Below are positions 22,601 through 27,248 of a DNA stretch of 27,248 nt, one piece after another (position 1 is the first letter of the stretch; every line of letters begins with the position of its first letter). This DNA comes from Trichinella spiralis. Taxonomy: Eukaryota; Nematoda; Enoplea; Trichinellida; Trichinellidae. Made by a program: the position numbers and the translations under genes. Below the pieces are notes generated by a model that saw nothing but the letters and a program-made list of their open reading frames with translations, had not been told where the DNA came from and made no database searches. The stretch lies in NCBI GenBank assembly GCA_000181795.3, contig CM012953.1, positions 3,127,890-3,155,137 on the forward strand. Direction: 5' to 3'.

Positions 22601-24150
22601 GAGATACAGATCATACGTGTATTTTATTTTAATAATTTTTAATAAAATTAATTTCCACTCGCAGATCAATCAGTTCCGGAATATATTCTTCCATTTGGTG
22701 ACGAAGTGCCCGCATGTCCGTCTTTGGAAACGATGCAACTTGTAGTTTGCAAGAAAAAGCATCGTCCACTGTTCGCACCGGCCATGTATCAAACTACTCA
22801 CGGAGTAAGATAGAAAAACATATCTTATATTATTTGTGATGATCATTTTATTGAAAAATAATAAAATTTTGTTTTCTTTTCAGCCGTTGAAAAGTCTTCG
22901 AGAATTGATCGAAGATTGTTGGGATCAAGATTGCGAAGCTCGAATTTCTTCACTGTGTGCCGAAGAACGATTCAACGAACTAATTTACGCTTATGGTAAG
23001 TTTTGAATTGATTGTTGTTCGTTCTTTTTGATTTTTAATTAAAAAAAAACAGAATTTTTTTTTTCAAAAATTTCAAATTATTTTTAGACAATACAACAGA
23101 AGCGGAATTTATTGATAATTATCAACCTTTGAAAATTAAACAACAAAACAACGCTGTTGCTGGAGAAGAAGAAGAAGATGATGATGATGATGAAGATGAA
23201 GATCTAGTAGTCGATGGTGATGATGGAGAAACGGAATTTTTGATTAATAATGGTCAAATCAGCATGCCGGATAGTGCTGTTGGAAGTGGTTCATCGGATT
23301 CGAATGGTCAATTTTATTACCGAGGCAATTCGTCGTCGGACACCAATCGCACCGATACTTCTGGCTTCATCAGTGTCGGCTTGACGACTAGCAGCTGCAG
23401 CAGCAGCAGCGATCGCGGCCGAAGCTACAACTCGTCTTCAGGTAATGATGATGATTTTCAGCTTTATTTTATTTTTTTTTCAATTTATTACAATTGCACA
23501 CAGGATATCAGACGAACACGTCGGATTCGTTGATGCGCAGTGATGATGCTGATCCGAAGGGACAATTGAGCCAAAAGAAAAAGAATCCAGGCTACGATGA
23601 ATTGCATTCAAATTTGAAGCAATACAAAAAAATCTGTACTGCCAACGGCGACGATTTCGACGACGACATCTCTTTGCCAAATTTATCACTGTCCATTAAA
23701 TCTCTCCATTACAACAACAGCAGCAACAACAACAACAACAATCATCCAATGAGAAGGAATGATTTATATCCGCTGTTGTTGGTGAAAAGTGCCACTTCGG
23801 GCACCAGTAGTGGAACAGCGACTACCAATCCGTGCAATTTGACGACGATTGATCAAGTTTTAAAAAGCCAAATTTATGATCAGTTGAAAATGAAAGTCGA
23901 AGACGATTCGTCGACAGACACCGGCTGCATGAGCACTACAACGCAACTTTCTACCGAAGGTACAACTTCCTCTTCTTCTTCATCTGCTGCTGCTTCTGCT
24001 TCTAATTCTGCTTCTTCTTCATCGGATGATCGTAGTCGACTCGAAGAAGCAGAAGATTCAGTTTTTGTTCAAGCATTGTACAAAAAGCCTTCCGCAAAAG
24101 ATGACGACACTCTGCCCAACTTTTGCTCCTCTTCTTACAACATAGTTTAA
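19685..24150 (+). CDS. BMP type II receptor serine/threonine kinase (BMPR2/Wishful thinking-like)
   Basis: Predicted 873-residue single-pass receptor that, by family, binds BMP-type ligands and phosphorylates type I receptors. Ten exons close in frame: 19685-19730, 19789-19998, 20565-20741, 21497-22123, 22225-22379, 22443-22596, 22665-22804, 22884-22995, 23088-23441 and 23504-24150. Signal peptide is residues 1 to about 20 ([15 protein letters not shown]...). The cysteine-rich ectodomain ends in the receptor box [14 protein letters not shown] (116-129). The membrane span is about 153-178. The kinase domain is about 235-540, with VAVK (K248), [15 protein letters not shown] (D364), CDFGFA (D382), [45 protein letters not shown] and [14 protein letters not shown]. 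Wording and motif order follow BMPR2. The glycine loop is unusual ([10 protein letters not shown]). A tail of about 330 residues, with acidic, poly-S and poly-N runs, is the BMPR2/Wit hallmark. The donor at 22596 is the least certain junction. Poly(A) signal is at 25062. Confidence 0.9.
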
Positions 24151-24280
24151 AGTATTATTATTCCTATATATTATATTATTACTGAATAGTGCTTTGTTTT
24201 TTTTATTGGTTTTTATTTATTTATTTATTTACTTTATTTTATTTGTTTGTTTTTCTCTTTTATTAGTTATACATTTGTAG

Positions 24281-24298
24281 GTGTGTGTGTGTGTGTGT
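24281..24298. repeat. (GT)n microsatellite
   Basis: Nine tandem GT units in the probable 3' UTR of the receptor kinase gene. Confidence 0.9.
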
Positions 24299-24673
24299 AT
24301 ATGTATGGGTGCGCTTCGAAATTATATGCTATCGCTTGCTGCTGTTCTCGTTGTTGTTGCTGCTGTTGCTGTTGTTCACTGACATTTATTATTATTGTAC
24401 TGCGTTTGATACGATGAAATTTTCTTTTTTTAATTATTATTCTTTTTAAAAATATTTCTTTTTATTTCTTTTCACGAAAGTTGTCTGTTTTTCTTTTTTT
24501 TATTTTTGTCAAAATGTCACGGGATAAAATTGTTATTTATATGCATGTTCTTTCTATTTTTTACATTTATTTATTTTTGAATTATTGCTTAGCCGAGTGA
24601 GTGATCAGTTTGTTCTTTATTTATATAAATGTATTTATTCCTACATGTAGCAGTCATGCACGTTGCTATTTTC

Positions 24674-24685
24674 TTTTTTTTTTTT

Positions 24686-24733
<48 letters not shown>
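24674..24733. repeat. Compound T-run, (CT)n, (TA)n microsatellite
   Basis: A run of T, then about eight CT units, then about 16 TA units, with abrupt switches between motifs. It lies in the probable 3' UTR of the receptor gene. Its length is prone to assembly error. Confidence 0.9.
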
Positions 24734-24738
<5 letters not shown>

Positions 24739-25596
24739 CAATACGTGAAGTGAAATTTCCACTTGAAATTATTGCTTATTTGCATATTAGATGCATATTT
24801 TTTAAAGTATTTATTTTGTGTTCGGCAATAATATGAAATTCAACATTATTGTTCAGTTGAATGAAATTCGAACAGGTATAATTTGTGTTTGTCGTCTGTC
24901 AGATGCTTCTCTCTCCCTTTCTCTCAGACGTGGAAAAAAGTAATTAATCCACTAATTCAGTTTGAATTTTTATAAATTTTGTTTTCCTTTTCTACTAGAA
25001 AATATATTAATGAAAGTTTTATTCGAAATGTTGTTTTATTCTTTTTTTTCATTTTCATTTAAATAAAAGTATGAATATAAATTGCAGTAAAAATTTCAAA
25101 TCAATAAAAGAAATTAACTTTTATTGTCAATGATTGCAATTTCACTCGCAGTTTTGCTGCTAAACAGAGCACTGTTGGTTGACTTTGGTAGCGAAGTGTA
25201 CTTTTTTTTCTTGTAATTGACTTTTGATCCTCGAAATTGTCATTGATACCTAGTCGAATAGACGACCAACCAACATTATCTCATTTTACTTTTAATTGAG
25301 ATTAATCTAGATCAATTAATTAATATACATACAGCGCGATTTATTTGAATAACACACTTTGTCTGGCATGCGTACACACACCACACAAAGCAGGCATACG
25401 GTAAGTAGGGACTATGAATAGCGGTGTTCAATTTTATTGGCATTTTTTATTTCATTGTATGACAGCATTTGTGAATACGATAGTAGTTTTTTTTTCTTGT
25501 TTCAAAACAAGATTTTGACAATTTGCCGACAATGAATCGTCGTACAAAATCTCATTTATCAGCGACCAGAGCTGTCAGTGGTCTCAAACGATTCAG

Positions 25597-27051
25597 TTAA
25601 CCGTTTAGTGACTGAATTGTGATCCAGTTGGAATGGATACTTAATTTTGCAGCCATTAAGTCCTTGAGTGTTAGTTAAGATATAAATGAAAAATGGTTAT
25701 GAAAAAATAATTAGAAGGTTGTTTTTTATCACGTTCTTATGTGGGAACATTGGAGACTACGGTGTCTACATGAAACCAGTATACGGTGTTTATTTCTACA
25801 GTACATCACTTCTGAATAGTAAACATAGTGGAAAAAAACAGTTACACAATAGTATTAAGATATCTTAGATATAAGTCACAGTTACTGATGATATAATGGG
25901 AAGCATATCTGATGCAGCCGTTTGCCACACTGTAAACACTGATTTCTACAGTTTTTTTTACAAACTGCGCATCGACCCTTCGTACTTGACTGCAAAAAAT
26001 GTCCACGTGACCTTCGCAAACTGTGTGGCAAGTGGATATGTGGCCCAGGCCTTGAGATCGGTAGGGGCCTTGCTCGAAGGAGATGAACTGTAATATCCCT
26101 TCTAAATGCCAAATGTGCCATCGCTGATCTGTCAGCGTCGTGCAGTTCACAATGAAGTCGCCAAGCAGCAACCACTGCTACGTTTTGGGCATTATTTAAA
26201 AGGTTCCACCACCATTTTCTTGATCTTATTTTTGGTCTATAACTGTACAAAAGCATATCCATTGTGTCCACCCCATCCATGCTTTCGTCAATCGACAGTT
26301 TCTCTTGAAAAACGCCGAACTGCAGCAACTTTTGGTTCAAGTTCATAAAGAGGTTTAATCTTTCCCATCAAATCATCTTTTTTAATTTTGAATTATTCAC
26401 TAGATGAAAGTAACGTTTAACATTCTTGAACTCATTCCTTGCCATCACACGTGGCACAATGGATACGCATACATCATCCGCCGTACTCCAAAAGTGGTTC
26501 TCATTTGGAACCGAATGATAGCCACTCAACAAAATCAGGCCAAAGAACTGCATAAGAGCATATATCTGGCTTTTATTCGCAAAGTCTTCAATTTTTTCTA
26601 CTGGAAGTATTTTATGAAAAAGTTCTGTAGGACTCAGTGGAATCAGTTCAGAAGCTGTTTCATGCAATGCAAGTGGCTTTTCTTTACCCAAATCTGACGA
26701 GAAACATGTTTTTCTTTTCCACGATGTCTTCTCTACAGGCAATGTATCAATGGATTCAGAATCTGATTCGTAATCATCATGCATAACTGTAACGTCTCAC
26801 TCACCGCAGACATCTTCTGGTGTCACTTCGTCCAGATTATTTTCGTCCACATGTTCTTCATCAGTGATATTGCCATTTTCCGTGGGTGGTAGCTGGCATA
26901 TTTCTGCCGTTGATTGCATTTCTTCAGGAAAAGATTCAATAGAATCCATAGCACTCTCCAAAGTCACAAACCGTCTCGACATGGCTCACGATTAGTTCAA
27001 ATGAGGTAAGAGGTAGATGCTAAGTTAGAAATGGTAGTCAACTGCTGTTAA
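25597..27051 (-). mobile_element. piggyBac-type DNA transposon remnant, bounds tentative
   Basis: The interval encloses the - strand transposase remnant at 25882-26982. piggyBac elements insert at TTAA and have ends starting with CC. TTAA at 25597-25600 followed by CCGTTTAGTGACTG suits the 3' end. TTAA at 27048-27051, about 66 bases upstream of the transposase ATG, is a possible 5' end, but the sequence inside it (CAGCAGTTGAC, read inward) matches the other end poorly. A 7-base inverted pair (ATTCAGT/ACTGAAT) spans the left TTAA. The bounds are guesses; the presence of the element is not. Confidence 0.35.
25882..26982 (-). pseudogene. piggyBac transposase (PGBD3-like, DDE_Tnp_1_7), internally deleted
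   Basis: A single - strand frame carries both ends of a piggyBac transposase. The N-terminal part starts at ATG 26982 (MSRRFVTLESAMDSIESF) with the usual acidic leader. It runs through LALHETASELIPLSPTELF, IYALMQFFGLILLSGYHSVP and VMARNEFKNVKRYFHLVNN to FGVFQEKLSIDESM, which holds the first catalytic Asp. The frame then passes directly to DGVDTMDMLLYSYRPK and SRKWWWNLLNNAQNVAVVAA, which hold the last catalytic Asp motif. It ends with the Cys-rich finger CAVCKKNCRNQCLQCGKRLH. Compared with the family, roughly 250 residues between those points are missing, including the second catalytic Asp. Two in-frame stop codons also interrupt the frame (at 26797-26799 and 26368-26370). It cannot encode an active transposase, but it could be mobilised in trans if its ends are intact. 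Confidence 0.88.
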
Positions 27052-27131
27052 ATAACAGCCATTCATTGCCACCTGACGGGTTCTTATCATATGCATGAGA
27101 CACCGGGACAGTTGGCCGGATGGGATGGTGG

Positions 27132-27248
27132 ATTCCGGGACAAATTTTCACGGTCTAATTTTACTGGTCGTTGAACTCGCTATTTCATTGGACCTTCAAT
27201 TTGTCGTCTTATTAATATTTCCGTATCTAATTGCTCATTGAATCAAAC
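27132..27248 (-). repeat. Dispersed repeat, right copy (inverted relative to the left-edge copy)
   Basis: Read on the - strand, this edge matches 352-512 read on the + strand: caatgagcaattaga, then ggtccaatgaaatagcg, cgacca, gaccg and tcccgga, in the same order. It lacks the 39-base tandem duplication of the left copy. The two differ at perhaps a quarter to a third of aligned positions, so they are old copies. It runs off the window edge. Confidence 0.6.

Larger units (their letters stand above)
24151..25596. other. Receptor 3' region and intergenic DNA
   Basis: T-rich DNA with several simple repeats (TTTA at 24212-24231, GT at 24281-24298, CT/TA at 24674-24733). AATAAA at 25062-25067 is a plausible poly(A) signal for the receptor gene, giving a 3' UTR of about 0.9 kb. 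From 25200 to 25596 I see no gene. Confidence 0.45.

Noticed and set aside
26404-26697. 97-codon + strand open frame
   Set aside because: Antisense shadow of the piggyBac transposase remnant.

Overview
The window looks like nuclear DNA of a small-genome invertebrate, most likely a nematode, and the gene and transposon content suggests a Trichinella-like (clade I) worm. The basis is AT-rich non-coding DNA, many short introns with T-rich tails ending in cag or tag, closely packed genes on both strands, and a PGBD3-like piggyBac remnant. The species assignment is inference. I reconstructed six host genes exon by exon. In every case the exon phases close into one open frame that aligns with a known family over its length.

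Layout from left to right: an unrecognised edge (1-351) and a dispersed repeat (352-512); RER1 on + (985-2780), with a possible alternative last exon at 3205-3290; an ELF3/ESE-type ETS transcription factor on - (4288-8295); a sparse 3-kb interval (8330-11337) with two weak coding candidates; ATG13 on + (11338-13138); RSU1 on - (13846-15098); PIGN on + (15843-19303); a BMPR2/Wit-type type II receptor kinase on + (19685-24150); a 3' region rich in simple repeats; and an internally deleted piggyBac transposase on - (25882-26982). A second, inverted copy of the left-edge repeat closes the window (27132-27248).

The genes do not form one pathway. They cover ER/Golgi retrieval (RER1), GPI-anchor synthesis in the ER (PIGN), autophagy initiation (ATG13), integrin-linked adhesion signalling (RSU1), BMP signalling (BMPR2-like) and transcription (ETS). 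RER1 and the ETS gene converge. The ETS gene and ATG13 diverge across the sparse interval. ATG13 and RSU1 converge. RSU1 and PIGN diverge from a shared 0.7-kb region. PIGN and the receptor lie head to tail about 380 bases apart.

I see no CRISPR array, tRNA, rRNA or clear new defence or mobile system. The points most worth a second look are a predicted alternative C-terminus for RER1, an acidic extension beyond the ULK1-binding end of ATG13, a degenerate glycine loop in an otherwise intact receptor kinase, a symmetric exon carrying nearly all of the ETS PNT domain, and the clean internal deletion in piggyBac.
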